A stretch of DNA of 64,000 nt from Acidimicrobiia bacterium (lineage in GTDB: Bacteria; Actinomycetota; Acidimicrobiia; IMCC26256; JAOSJM01). A program made the position numbers and the translations under genes. Where the stretch lies: contig JAOSJM010000005.1 of NCBI GenBank assembly GCA_027494165.1, positions 868,001 through 932,000 on the forward strand. The letters are read 5' to 3'. Every line of letters begins with the position of its first letter. Positions within the stretch are counted from its first letter, which is position 1. Positions 40,187-50,041 of this stretch are shown here, in pieces. Below the pieces are notes generated by a model. That model was given only the letters and a program-made list of their open reading frames with translations. It searched no databases and was not told the DNA's origin.

Positions 40187-41851
40187 TCAAGAGCCCGCGC
40201 AGAGGGTCACCGGCCCGAAGGCGGTGACCTGCACGTGCCACGGGAGGGACGAGCGGTCCGGGCGCGGGGCGATCACCGCGGTCTGGCCGGCGGGGACGAC
40301 GCCGACCGACACGGCCGGGTAGGTGGCGGCGAAGCGGCGGAGCCTGACCTCGGACCCGCGCGGGGCCTCGGGCACCACCGAGACGCCTCCGGCCGGTAGC
40401 GACACCTCGAGGACCGAACCCGGCGCCAGCGGCCTCGAAGGCCACACAGCCCCCTTCCCGGACCACGCGGCCCGCCGAGACGCCCTCCACCGACGGGGCC
40501 ACGGACCCGGCCATGAAGGGACCTGGACCCACCTGGACCCCGAGCGCGCCGAGCAGGACGACGTCTGCGGCCTGCCGGATCTCCTCCCGCCTGGTCAGGA
40601 TCTCCTCCTCGGAGTCAGCCGGCGAGCCAAGGTCGTCGACGGCCGCCAGGTACGGCCCGGCGAACACCTGCGGCGCCCGGTCGAGGTCGGGGCGGAACGC
40701 GGGGTCGACGTGGTCCCGGGCGATCTCGAGCGCGCCGAGCTCCGCGCTCACGTACCACGACTTCAGGCGCAGGTCGGCCGCTCCTTCCCGCAACACGTCG
40801 CTGTTGGCCCAGGCCGAGAGCGGGGTGAGGACGGCGAGGACCCCGACGACCGCGAGCGGGACGCGGACGGTCCGTCCCACCTCGGCAGCGACCAGCAGGA
40901 CGAGGATCGCTCCCAGGTACAGGTAGCGGCTCGCGGCCGGCTCGCCGAGCTGGCCCCGGGTGAGGCCGGTGAGGCTCCAGTAGGCCACCGCGGCGACGAG
41001 GAGCCCCACGAGCCGTGGGGATGCCCCCGGTCAGACACGATGCGGACCCCGAGCAGGGCCACCAGCACTCCGGCGACGAAACGCCCCCAGTCGAGGCCGA
41101 GGTCGCCGAGGGCGGCCACCGCTCCGGCGGCGCTGCTGGTCGTGTAGCTGGCGAGGATCCTTACGTTGTCCAGCGAGGCGTCGGATTCACCGCCGTACGC
41201 GAGGTACCAGAGCCCGTACAGGGCACCGGGCACCGCGACGACCCACAGGCGAGGCCACGTGCGTCGTCGCCACGCCAACTCCGCTCCCACACCCAGGGTG
41301 AGCGGGATCCCCAGCCCCGAGCAGGCCAGGGCCACACCCAGGCAGACCGCGGCGAGTACGTCACCGACGCGGTCCTCGCGCTCGAGCAGGAGCAGCGCGC
41401 CGAGGCCACCGGCCACGCTGCCGACGAACCCGATCTGGAAGGGCCAGAGCAGGTCCTGCCAGGCGCTCCCGAGGAAGCAGACGACCACGCCGGCGCAGAG
41501 ACCGAGTACGGGACCCATCCGGCGGCGGACGTACAGCACGACGAGTCCGGCGACGAGGAGGTGGAAGCCGATGAGCGTCCAGCGGTAGGGACGGTAGTCG
41601 TCGAGTCCGACGGTCGCGAACAGGAGGCGCCACACGAGCACCGGGACCGCGGAGAAGTGGCCGTTGTGCGGTTCGAGGAAGGCGTCGACGAGCCCGGTGC
41701 GGCGACCCTGGACGAAGTCCCATTCGTCGTAGAAGAAGGTCCGGTCCCGGCCGAGGTGGGAGAGGAGCACGGCGGCCGTCGCGGCCGCCGCCAGGAAGGC
41801 GGCGACAGTGAGCCGCCCGGTCCGGCGTGCCTCGAGCACGGCCCTCAACAT
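40187..41851 (-). CDS. Multi-spanning membrane protein, GT-C/GT39-like (frameshifted)
   Basis: About 554 codons from ATG 41851 (MLRAVLEARRTGRLTVAAFL). The first outer loop carries RTFFYDEWDFVQGRRTG, with the acidic pair typical of GT-C enzymes, and FLEPHNGHFSAVPVLVWRLL. Hydrophobic segments then alternate to near residue 390: VVVCFLGSAWQDLLWPFQIG, LGVALACSGLGIPLTLGVGA and YLYLGAILVLLVAAEVG. A C-terminal outer domain has LEVSLPAGGVSVVPEAPRGS and ends VTAFGPVTLCAGS. Frame changes lie near 41.01 and 40.43 kb. The pattern suggests a transferase using a polyprenyl-P-sugar, but the acceptor is unknown. The gene precedes the dehydrogenase operon. Confidence 0.65.
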
Positions 41852-42052
41852 CTCGGCCCCACGCGACGTCCGCCCCCGTCGAGTTCGGTCCGGGCTCGCG
41901 CCTCCTGCTCCGACAGGACCATCGCGACCGCACGTTAGCGGGGAGACGCGCCCCGCCGGCGCCGTGGCGCCGGGCGGTCGTCGGAACGGGTCCGGGTTAC
42001 GCCCGCCGGCGGGTAGCCTCCGTTCCGGCGGACCTCGGCCGCCGTCGCGACC

Positions 42053-43508
42053 ATGACCGACCACCTCCCACCCCCGCCTCCCACCGACGCCCGCCTCGGT
42101 CTGTGGGGTCTGGCCGACCGGGAGCACGTGCGCGACCTCCTGACGCTGCGGGTGCTCGCGCCGGAGCTGGCCCGCCGCCTCCCCCGGTGCCCGCCTCCGA
42201 GCCTTCGCGCCGCTCGGACCCCGCCATCCCATCCGGCTCGACCCCGGGCTCCCCGTCGAGGGGCTGGGCCCGCCGACCCCGAGCCGGCTCGACCAGCTCG
42301 CCTCGGAGCTCGACGCGGTCGTGGTCTACGGAGAGGTGCTGGGGACGCCCGACGAGCAGGTTGCCGCCGGTTACGGAGACGACCGGCCCGACTGGCCACC
42401 GACCCGGTGGCTCGTCGAAGGCCTGGAGGAGGGGCGCGAGCGGCGCTGCCCGGTCGTCTGGCAGGACGTCGGTGTGACGGCCGAGCTGCCTCCGGCCGAG
42501 GCCGAGAGGGTGCGGTCGGTGGGGAGACGACGCCACGCGGCCGTCCGCGACGAGTGGTCACGGTCCCTCCTCGAGGCCGCCGGCCTCCACGACGTCGCCA
42601 CCGTCCCGGACTCGCTGCTCCTGCTGCCCCGGCACCTCCCCGCTGACGTCCTCCAACGACGCCTCGCGTACCTGCGGCTCATGGGCTGGTACCCCGACGG
42701 GGGCGAGACGCTCGTCATCGAGGGCGGAGCGTCCATGATCGGCGCGGTCGCGATGTGGGCCACCGCCCTGTCGGCGTGGTGCTCGGAAGGGACGGGCCGT
42801 TCGGTCGTGGCCTCGACCCCCCGACGGCACGGAAGGGGGCGCTCGTTCGCCGACGCGCTCGAGCGCGCCTCCGTCGGGCTTCCCGCGCTGCACCTGTTCA
42901 AGTTGCCCTCCGTGACTCTCGAGGACCTCGTCGCAGTCTTCTCAGCCGGTGCCGTCCTCCTCTGCGCCTCGCCCACCGGCCAGCTCCTCGGGCGGGCCTA
43001 CGGACGCGCGGTCGCGGCCGTCGGGTCGGACGTGCTCCGGGTCCCGCACGTACCGGACCCGCCCGTGCCGGACGGGCCGGTTGGGCTCCTGGCGGCCGTC
43101 GAATCGGCCCGAGACGCGCCGCCGCCCGACCTCTCGCCGGCGCGAGCCGCGATCGACGATCGACTCGACGCTCTCCGCTGCGCTCGTGGCCGGAGCCGCT
43201 GCCTCACGGGAAGGGGAGCGCCCCGAGCACGTGGACGTGGAGGCGCTGCGGACCGCCCACCGGGTCCGGGGGAACGGCTCCTCGCCGAACGGCTCGTCTT
43301 CGCCGACCGCATCCAGGACCTGCTCACCGAGCAGGACCGGCAGCGGGCCGAGATCGCCGGGCTCCGAGCCGAGGTCGATGCGCTGCGCGCCGAGGCCGAG
43401 CGCGCCTTCCACCTCGAGTCCGAGCTGCAGGCCGTCTACGACACGTTCACGTTTCGGGCCACCGCCCGACTCCGGGCCCTCTACGGCCGGATGCGCCGAC
43501 CCCGGTGA
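42053..43508 (+). CDS. Polysaccharide pyruvyl transferase-like protein with C-terminal coiled coil (frameshifted)
   Basis: ATG 42053 begins MTDHLPPPPPTDARLGLWGL and encodes about 484 residues. After a change near 42.18 kb the core reads LDAVVVYGEVLG, RHAAVRDEWSRSLLEAAGLH, VATVPDSLLLLPRHLPADVL and ETLVIEGGASMIGAVAMWAT. The 'VRDxxS...VPD' order resembles polysaccharide pyruvyl transferases, though key residues cannot be confirmed. The part LEDLVAVFSAGAVLLCASPT would be the GT-B-like second domain. The last 75 residues are coiled coil (EIAGLRAEVDALRAEAERAF) and a basic helix FTFRATARLRALYGRMRRPR. Another change is likely near 43.19 kb. It overlaps the GT2 gene by GTGA. Confidence 0.6.
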
Positions 43509-44746
43509 TCGTCTTCCCCTCGCCGTCGGCCCTCGAGGTCTCGGTCGTGATCCCCGTCTACGGGGGGCGGAAGCACCTCGAGCAGGCGCTCGGCACCCTG
43601 CTCGCTCACACCGAGCCATGCTACGAGGTGATCGTGGTCGACAACGCCTCTCCGGACGGCACCACCGCCTGGGTGCGGGAGCACGTCGGCGGGATCGGGC
43701 TGATCGCCAACGAGCGGAACGTGGGGTTCGGCCCCGCCGTGAACCAGGGGGCCCTGCACGCACGCGGCCGCTCCCTCTGCCTGCTGAACAGCGACGCGTT
43801 CGTGGAACCGGGCTGGCTCCCGCCGCTCCTGGAGCAGCTCGGGCGCCCGGGGGTGGGCGCGGTGGTACCCCGGCTCCTGAACCTCGACGGGACGCTCCAG
43901 GAGGCTGGCGGCCTCGTCGGTCGCAGCGGGATCGGGTACGCGCTCGGGTCCACCGATGACCCCGACCGGCCGCGCTTCCGATTCCGTCGGACGGTGGACT
44001 ACGGCTCGGGGGCCTGCCTCCTCCTGCACCGGTGGCTGTTCCATTCGGTAGGTGGTCTCGATCCGGTGTTCGGGCTCGCGTACTGCGAGGACGTCGACCT
44101 CGCCTTCCGGCTGGCGGCCAGGGGGTTCCGGACCGTGTACGAGCCCGGCTCCACCGTCCGTCACGTGAAAGGAGCCTCGAGTCCCGCCGAGCACGTCGTC
44201 GCCCTTCGTGACGCCAACACCGCCACGCTACGAGCGCGCTGGACCGACGCCCTGGCCCGGCGTCCGCCACTCGAGGACCTCGACCGCTACCCGCACCGGG
44301 TTGCCGCGGGACGCGATGCCGATGCTCCGGACCGCCTCCTCGTGGCCTGTGCGCGGCTCCCCGGGCTCCCCGGGACGGGCGACGCGCTCGGGGACCTGGT
44401 CGGGGAGATCGCCGGCACGTGGACGTTCGGACGCCTGGCCCTCCTCACGGTGGAACCGGCCGACTCCGGCGACCTCGAACCGTGGCTCCGGCTCGGCGTC
44501 GAGGTGGCGGTCGAGCCCGGGGGACCCCGCGTGTGGTTGCGCCACCGCCTCCTCCACTTCTCCGCGGTGCTCGTCGCCGACCCGATCGCCACGGGACGAC
44601 TCGGCGCGGACATCCGCGCGACCCAGCCCCAGGCCCTCACCGTGTCGCTGGGTCCCGATCCCGACTCCGACGTCGTGGTACCCCGCGCCCGGTCCCTCCG
44701 GGCCCTCGTCTCCGCCCTTGCCGGCGCGGGCTGGGCGCCCTCCTGA
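43505..44746 (+). CDS. GT2 family glycosyltransferase with a C-terminal GT-like extension
   Basis: GTG 43505 overlaps the preceding stop; 413 intact residues. The GT-A domain is clear: LEVSVVIPVYGGRKHLEQAL, YEVIVVDNASPDGTTAWVRE, NERNVGFGPAVNQGALHARG, SLCLLNSDAFVEPGWLPPLL (NSDA), VGAVVPRLLNLDGTLQEAGG and FGLAYCEDVDLAFRLAARGF. These place it with rhamnosyltransferase-type GT2 enzymes. Residues about 290-413 add a region with TWTFGRLALLTVEPADSGDL and RLGADIRATQPQALTVSLGP, with no named family recognised. A short gap (79 bp) with a possible promoter follows before the flippase. Confidence 0.88.
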   Translation: MIVFPSPSALEVSVVIPVYGGRKHLEQALGTLLAHTEPCYEVIVVDNASPDGTTAWVREHVGGIGLIANERNVGFGPAVNQGALHARGRSLCLLNSDAFVEPGWLPPLLEQLGRPGVGAVVPRLLNLDGTLQEAGGLVGRSGIGYALGSTDDPDRPRFRFRRTVDYGSGACLLLHRWLFHSVGGLDPVFGLAYCEDVDLAFRLAARGFRTVYEPGSTVRHVKGASSPAEHVVALRDANTATLRARWTDALARRPPLEDLDRYPHRVAAGRDADAPDRLLVACARLPGLPGTGDALGDLVGEIAGTWTFGRLALLTVEPADSGDLEPWLRLGVEVAVEPGGPRVWLRHRLLHFSAVLVADPIATGRLGADIRATQPQALTVSLGPDPDSDVVVPRARSLRALVSALAGAGWAPS

Positions 44747-44784
44747 CCGTTCGCGGCGTTCCGTCCGGTCGCGTCGCGGGGGCG

Positions 44785-44790
44785 TATGCT
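44785..44790 (+). promoter_or_regulatory. Putative -10 element (TATGCT) upstream of the flippase
   Basis: GGGGCGTATGCTC lies 35 bp upstream of the flippase start, in the 79-bp gap after the GT2 gene. It matches the string at 20483-20488. A GAGGGGGA purine tract at 44813-44820 precedes the start as a ribosome-binding site. Confidence 0.35.
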
Positions 44791-44825
44791 CGGGTCGCTT
44801 GTCGCAGCGAACCCGAGGGGGACCC

Positions 44826-46151
44826 CTGCAGACCCGCAAGCTCCTCGACCGGGCCCGGACGACGGTGCCCGAGGGCACCTTCGCCGTAGGCGCCGGCCTG
44901 GTCGTCGCCGGGATCACCGCCTACGGGTTCCAGATCCTCTCGTTCCGGGCGCTCAGCAAGGAGAGGCTACGCAGCCCTGAACGGGCTGTGGGTCGTCATC
45001 TTCGTCGTGGCGCCCGGCTTCTTCCTCCCCCTGGAGCAGGAGGTGGGACGGGCCCTCGCCCACCGGCGGGCCCAGGGGGACGGAGGAGGGCCGCTCGTCC
45101 GTCGGGCCGCGCTCGCCGGCGGGCTCCTGACCCTCGCGCTCGTCGTCGCGGCCCTCGCGGCCGGCGCCCCGATCGTCGACAACCTCTTCAACGGCGAGGC
45201 GCTCCTCCTCGCGGGCTTCGCGATCGCGCTCGTCGGCTACGCCGCGGAGCACCTGACCCGGGGGACGCTCTCGGGGAACGGGAGGTTCGGCCCCTACGGG
45301 ATGCTGCTCGGCGCCGAAGGGGTGATCAGGCTCGTCCCCTGCGCCCTCTTCCTCGCCGTCGGCGTCTCCAATCCGGGCTGGTTCGGCCTGGCGCTCGCCT
45401 CGGCTCCCTTCGCCGCCGTCGCGGTGGCCCTGTGGCGCCAGCACGGGCTCCTCCGGCCGGGACCGGAGGCACCCTGGTCCGAGCTGTCGACCGCGCTCGG
45501 CTTCCTGCTCGTGGGCTCCGTCCTGGCACAGACTCTCGGGTACGCCGCCTTCCTCGGAGCGACCCTCCTCGCCGAGTCGAGCGAGCGGGCCGCCCTGGGT
45601 GACTTCATCGCCGGCCTCTTCATCGCGCGCATCCCCATCCTGCTCTTCCAGGCCGTGCAGGCCGCCCTCCTCCCCAAGCTCGCAGGTCTGGCCGGCGCCG
45701 GCCGCCAGGACGACTTCCGGACCGGCCTGCGCAAGCTCGTCTTCGTCGTCTGCGTTATCGGCGCCATCGGTGTGGTCGGGGGTTCACCCTCGGACCCTGG
45801 GCCGGACACGTCCTCTTCGGCGAGCGGTTCGACCTGGGGCACCGCGACCTGGCGCTCCTGGCCGCGGGGAGCGGCGCGTTCATCCTCGCCCTCACCCTGT
45901 CCCAGGCGCTCATTGCGCTGGGCGGCTACGCCCGGGCCGCGCTCGCCTGGGTCGTGGGCATCGTCGCGTTCGTGATCGTGACCGCGCTGGGGTCCGACCT
46001 GTTCCTGCGCGTCGAGGTCGGGTTCCTCGCCGGGGCGGCCTGCGCGGCCGCGGCGATGGCGGTGCTCCTCGGCCAGCGCATGCGCTCCGGGGTGCCCAAG
46101 AGCTTCATGCCTCTCGCCGAGACGCTCGGCCACGAGCCTCTCGAGATCTGA
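44826..46151 (+). CDS. Wzx-like polysaccharide flippase / MATE-MVF superfamily membrane protein (two frameshifts)
   Basis: The reading frame begins at CTG 44826 (LQTRKLLDRARTTVPEGTFA), 5 bases after a GAGGGGGA site. Either CTG is used or it is a miscalled GTG/ATG. The first helix is AVGAGLVVAGITAYGFQILS. After a change near 44.97 kb there is LNGLWVVIFVVAPGFFLPLE and QEVGRALAHRRAQG, typical of the Wzx/lipid II flippase family. About ten further helices include LLAGFAIALVGYAAEHLTRG and LGFLLVGSVLAQTLGYAAFL. A second change near 45.79 kb leads to GIVAFVIVTALGSDLFLRVE and the end at 46151. Length is about 441 residues. It probably moves a lipid-linked sugar across the membrane. It lies 13 bp before the UbiA gene. 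Confidence 0.75.
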
Positions 46152-46164
46152 CGCCGGAGGCCGG

Positions 46165-47090
46165 ATGGCCACGAGCTCGACGGAGCGGACCGGCACGGAA
46201 CGCACCGGAGACGCGCTCCCCACCGCCCGTGCGCTCCTGCGCACCGCGCGCCCCAGGCAGTGGGTCAAGAACCTCCTGGTGTTCGCGGCCCCGGGCGCCG
46301 CGGGCGTCCTCACCGAGGGCGACGTGCTCGTCCGCGCCCTCGTCGCGTTCGTGGCCTTCTGCCTCGCCGCGAGCGGCACCTACTTCGTGAACGACACCCT
46401 CGACCTGGCCGCCGACCGCCTCCATCCGACCAAGCGCCACCGTCCCGTGGCCGCAGGTTCGATCGGCGTGGGGACGGCCCGGGCCGTCGGAGCCGCCCTC
46501 CTCGTGACGAGCCTGGTCGTCGCCCTCCCCGTCAACGGCGGCAAGCTGGCCCTGGCGGTCGGCGCGTACATCGCGCTGACCGTGTGCTACAGCCTCTGGC
46601 TGAAGCGCGAGCCCGTCGTCGACCTGGCTGCGGTGGCCGCCGGCTTCGTGGTGGCGCGATCGCCGGCGGCGCGGCCACCGGTGTCGCCCTGTCGGACTGG
46701 TTCCTCATCGTCGCCTCGTTCGGGTCGCTGTTCGTCGTGACGGGGAAGCGCCACGCCGAGACGATCGACCTGACCGACGGCGGCGCGAGCCACCGGAGCG
46801 TGCTCGCGCACTACCCGCCCGCCTTCCTCCACCTGGTCCGGGCCGTGGCCCTCGGGGTGACCATCACCGCCTACTGCCTCTGGGCCTTCGAGCGGGCCGA
46901 CGTCACCGGGACGGACGGGTGGTACCAGGCCTCCATCGTCCCCTTCGTCCTCGCCCTGCTCCGCTACGCGCTCCTCGTGGAGCACGGACGGGGCGGAGCC
47001 CCCGAGGAGATCGTGCTCGGCGACCGCCACCTCCAAGTGCTGGGCCTGGCCTGGGTGGCGATCTTCGCGACCGGCGTGCATGTCAGCTGA
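46165..47090 (+). CDS. ubiA: Decaprenyl-phosphate phosphoribosyltransferase, UbiA family (one frameshift)
   Basis: ATG 46165 starts [20 protein letters not shown], then [20 protein letters not shown], the first helix of the UbiA superfamily. The donor/metal motif is complete: [20 protein letters not shown] followed by RP. After a change near 46.66 kb come [37 protein letters not shown] and [15 protein letters not shown] helices, ending at 47090. Length is about 308 residues. This enzyme joins phosphoribose to decaprenyl phosphate, the first step towards decaprenyl-phosphoryl-arabinose (Rv3806c function). The stop overlaps the DprE1 start by 11 bases, and DprE2 follows, matching pathway order. 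Confidence 0.88.
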
Positions 47091-48483
47091 TCCCCGAACG
47101 TCCGCCCGCAGACCCGTCGATCCCGGCCCCCGCCGGCTCGTCACCGGATGGGGCCGCACCGCCCCCACCGCGGCGGTGGTCGCCACACCTCGCGACGCCG
47201 CCGCCGTCGACGACCTCCTCGCCGCGGCCGGACCCCGGGGAGCCGTCCCGCGGGGCCTCGGGCGGAGCTACGGGGACGCGGCCCAGAACGCCGGCGGGCT
47301 CGTGGTCGACACCACGGGGCTCGACCGCGTCGTCGAGCTCGACCTCGAGGCGGGCCGGGCCCGGGTCGAGGGAGGCGTGAGCCTCGACACGCTCATGCGG
47401 CTCCTCCTCCCCACGGGCTGGTTCGTGCCCGTGACCCCCGGCACCCGCTACGTCACCGTCGGCGGAGCCCTCGCGGTCGACATCCACGGCAAGAACCACC
47501 ACGTCGACGGGGGCTTCGCCGCCCACGTGGAGTCGTTCGAGCTCCGCACGCCCCGCGGGCCGGTCACCGTGACGCCGGCGTCCGACCCCGAGCTGTTCCG
47601 AGCCACCATCGGGGGGATGGGCCTCACCGGCGTGGTCACCGAGGCGACCCTCCGCCTCCTGCCCGTCGAGACCGCGTGGGTCGTCGTCGACACCGAGCGG
47701 GCCGACGACCTCGACGACGTCATGGCCAGGATGGCCGGCGGCGACGAGGGCTACCGGTACTCGGTCGCCTGGATCGACTGCCTGGCCCGGGGCCGGTCGC
47801 TGGGCCGCTCGGTGCTGACGCGCGCGAACCACGCCCGCCTCGACGACCTCCCGGTCCGGGCCCGGCGCCACCCCCGGCGCTTCGACCCCCGCGTCCGCCT
47901 CGGCGCGCCCCCCTGGGCCCCGAGCGGGCTGCTCAACCGACTCACCGTGGCCGCCTTCAACGAGCTGTGGTTCCGCCGAGCCCCGCGGTTCCGGACCGGC
48001 GAGGTCCAGGGCATCGCCTCGTTCTTCCACCCCCTCGACGGGGTCGAGGGATGGAACCGCCTCTACGGGAGCCGGGGGTTCGTCCAGTACCAGTTCGTGG
48101 TCCCCGACGCCGAGGTCGTGCGGCGCAGCCTGGAGCGCCTGAGCGCGGCCGGATGCGCCTCCTTCCTCGCCGTGCTGAAGCGCCTCGGGCCGGCCGGCCC
48201 CGGCATGCTCTCGTTCCCCATGGCGGGCTGGACCCTCGCCCTCGACATCCCGGTCGGGGCCCACGGGCTCGCCGAGCTGCTCGACGGGATCGACGAGCTC
48301 GTCGCCGGGGCCGGCGGGCGCGTCTACCTGGCCAAGGACTCGCGCCTGGCGCCCGAGCTCCTGCCCGCGATGTACCCTCGCCTGGACCGCTTCCTCGAGG
48401 TCCGGGAGCGGGTCGACCCCGGCGGGATCCTGCAGTCCGACCTGGCGCGCCGCCTGGGGCTCGAGCGCCGAGGAGAGCCATGA
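47080..48483 (+). CDS. dprE1: Decaprenylphosphoryl-beta-D-ribose 2-oxidase, FAD-dependent
   Basis: ATG 47080, inside the end of ubiA, encodes 467 intact residues. The FAD-binding PCMH domain includes [20 protein letters not shown] and [20 protein letters not shown], with the DIHGKNHH segment that contacts FAD. The substrate domain includes [34 protein letters not shown] and [20 protein letters not shown] with the catalytic Lys. The enzyme oxidises the ribose C2 to the keto form. At the position of the M. tuberculosis Cys387, within GWxxCxDxP, this protein has Ala (about residue 387), so covalent benzothiazinones should not bind. An ATGA overlap links it to dprE2. Confidence 0.93.
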   Translation: MSADPRTSARRPVDPGPRRLVTGWGRTAPTAAVVATPRDAAAVDDLLAAAGPRGAVPRGLGRSYGDAAQNAGGLVVDTTGLDRVVELDLEAGRARVEGGVSLDTLMRLLLPTGWFVPVTPGTRYVTVGGALAVDIHGKNHHVDGGFAAHVESFELRTPRGPVTVTPASDPELFRATIGGMGLTGVVTEATLRLLPVETAWVVVDTERADDLDDVMARMAGGDEGYRYSVAWIDCLARGRSLGRSVLTRANHARLDDLPVRARRHPRRFDPRVRLGAPPWAPSGLLNRLTVAAFNELWFRRAPRFRTGEVQGIASFFHPLDGVEGWNRLYGSRGFVQYQFVVPDAEVVRRSLERLSAAGCASFLAVLKRLGPAGPGMLSFPMAGWTLALDIPVGAHGLAELLDGIDELVAGAGGRVYLAKDSRLAPELLPAMYPRLDRFLEVRERVDPGGILQSDLARRLGLERRGEP

Positions 48484-49241
48484 GAGACGCCCTCGGATCG
48501 GTCCAGTCCGTCCTCGTGCTGGGTGGCGGGTCCGACATCGGCCGGGCCGTCGCCCGGGCGCTCGTCGGCCGGCGGGCCCGGACCGTCGTCCTCGCCGGCC
48601 GGCACCCCGAGGAGATGGAGGCCGCAGCCCGGGAGCTGCGCGACGCCGGCGCCACGAAGGTCGAGGTCCTACCCTTCGACGCCCTCGACCCGGCGAGCCA
48701 CGAGCCCTTCGTGGAGGACGTCTTCGACCGGTTCGGCGACCTCGACCTGGTGCTCGTCGCGTTCGGGGTGCTGGGCGACCAGGCCGTCGCCGAGACCGAT
48801 CCGGCGGCGGCCCTCGAGGTCGCCCGCACGAACTACATCGGCGCCGTGTCGGTGACGATCCCGATCGCCGGGCGCCTGAAGGCCCAGGGCCACGGGACGA
48901 TCGTGGCCCTCTCGTCGGTGGCGGGTGAGCGGGCCCGCCGCTCCAACTTCGTGTACGGATCGTCGAAGGCCGGGATGGACGCCTTCTTCTGCGGGCTCGG
49001 CGACAGCCTGGTGGGCACCGGCGTGCAGGTCATGGTGGTGCGACCCGGGTTCGTCCGGACGAAGATGACCGAGGGACGCCCGGCGGCGCCGCTGTCGACG
49101 ACCCCCGAGGCCGTGGCCGACGCGATCGTGCGCGGCCTCGAGCGCGGCCGGGAGACGGTGTGGGTCCCCGGCTCGATGCGGTGGGTCATGTCGGTGGTCC
49201 GCCACCTCCCCCGGCCCGTCTTCCGGAGGATCCCGCTCTGA
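48480..49241 (+). CDS. dprE2: Decaprenylphosphoryl-2-keto-beta-D-erythro-pentose reductase (SDR)
   Basis: ATG 48480 overlaps the dprE1 stop (ATGA); 253 intact residues. It has the classical SDR layout: [20 protein letters not shown] (GGxSxIG), [60 protein letters not shown] and [20 protein letters not shown]. The catalytic [20 protein letters not shown] (YxxxK) is followed by [20 protein letters not shown]. It reduces the keto intermediate made by DprE1 to give decaprenyl-phosphoryl-arabinose, with NADH or NADPH. The pairing and order are those of mycobacteria. A helical basic C-terminus ([15 protein letters not shown]) may rest on the membrane. Confidence 0.92.
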   Translation: MRDALGSVQSVLVLGGGSDIGRAVARALVGRRARTVVLAGRHPEEMEAAARELRDAGATKVEVLPFDALDPASHEPFVEDVFDRFGDLDLVLVAFGVLGDQAVAETDPAAALEVARTNYIGAVSVTIPIAGRLKAQGHGTIVALSSVAGERARRSNFVYGSSKAGMDAFFCGLGDSLVGTGVQVMVVRPGFVRTKMTEGRPAAPLSTTPEAVADAIVRGLERGRETVWVPGSMRWVMSVVRHLPRPVFRRIPL

Positions 49242-49246
49242 GCCCG

Positions 49247-49942
49247 GTGGCCCCCCGGGTCGTCGCCGCCTTCGACTTCGACGGCACGCTCACGAGGCAC
49301 GAGAGCCTCCTGCCGTTCCTCCGCCGCGTGGCCGGGAGGGCCCGGGTCGCCCGAGCCCTGCTCGCCGAGGGCCCGCGCCTGGCCGCGGTCGCCGCGGGCC
49401 GGGCCGGGCGCGACGAGGCCAAGGTGGCGCTCCTGCGGCGGACGATCGCCGGGTTCTCGATGGCGGAGCTCGCGACGCTGGCCGGGCCCTACGCGGAGGA
49501 GCTCGCCACCCAGCGCCGACGCCCCGACGTCGTGGCCCGGGCCGGCTGGCACCGGTCCCAGGGCCACGAGCTCGTGGTCGTCTCGGCCTCGCCGCGCCTC
49601 TACGTGGAGCCGGCGGCGCGCGCCCTCGGCTTCGACGCCGCGCTGGCGACCGAGCTGGAGGTCGACGCCGACGGGCGGGTCACCGGTGGGCTCGCCGGCG
49701 CCAACGTCCGGGGACCCGAGAAGCTGCACCGCCTGCGGGCCTGGCTCGGCTCGCAGGGCGACCCCGGCGGCACCGGCACCCGCGAAGCCCCGGACCTGAT
49801 CCTGTGGGCCTACGGCGACAGCCCCGGCGACCGGGAGCTGCTGGAGGCGGCCGACCACCCGGTGCGCGTCGGCTGGCGACGCGTCCCCGCGTTGGGACGC
49901 ACGGGGCCCCCGGAGGGGCGCGATCCGTCCCGACGCGCGTGA
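49247..49942 (+). CDS. HAD superfamily subfamily IB phosphatase (SerB-like)
   Basis: GTG 49247, five bases after the dprE2 stop, encodes 231 residues. The motifs are VVAAFDFDGTLTRHESLLPF (motif I, DxDGT), ELVVVSASPRLYVEPAARAL (motif II), a Lys in GPEKLHRLRAW and LILWAYGDSPGDRELLEAAD (motif IV). A cap domain separates motifs I and II. Mycobacteria have a separate phosphatase between the phosphoribosyltransferase and DprE1 steps. In this operon the HAD enzyme could dephosphorylate decaprenyl-phosphoryl-5-phosphoribose, but phosphoserine or glycerol phosphatase roles are also possible. The last 17 codons run through the first copy of a 49-bp repeat, so the C-terminus is unusual. Confidence 0.85.
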   Translation: MAPRVVAAFDFDGTLTRHESLLPFLRRVAGRARVARALLAEGPRLAAVAAGRAGRDEAKVALLRRTIAGFSMAELATLAGPYAEELATQRRRPDVVARAGWHRSQGHELVVVSASPRLYVEPAARALGFDAALATELEVDADGRVTGGLAGANVRGPEKLHRLRAWLGSQGDPGGTGTREAPDLILWAYGDSPGDRELLEAADHPVRVGWRRVPALGRTGPPEGRDPSRRA

Positions 49943-49999
49943 CCCGCTTCGCGTTGGGACGCACAGGGCCCCCGGAGGGGCGCGATCCGTCCCGACGCG
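49889..49999. terminator. Tandem 49-bp hairpin repeat, probable bidirectional terminator
   Basis: Copies at 49889-49937 and 49951-49999 differ at one base (g/a at 49903/49965). Each begins GCGTTGGGACG and ends CGTCCCGACGC, which pair over 11 positions with one G-T mismatch, and contains an inner GGGCCCCCGGAGGGGC. The plus-strand HAD stop lies just after the first copy, and the convergent minus-strand protease ends at 50042, so both transcripts meet here. There is no U tract, as is common in high-GC bacteria. Confidence 0.6.
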
Positions 50000-50041
50000 G
50001 CGGAGGGCGGGAGGCGGGCGGACGCCTTGGGAGGGCGGTGG

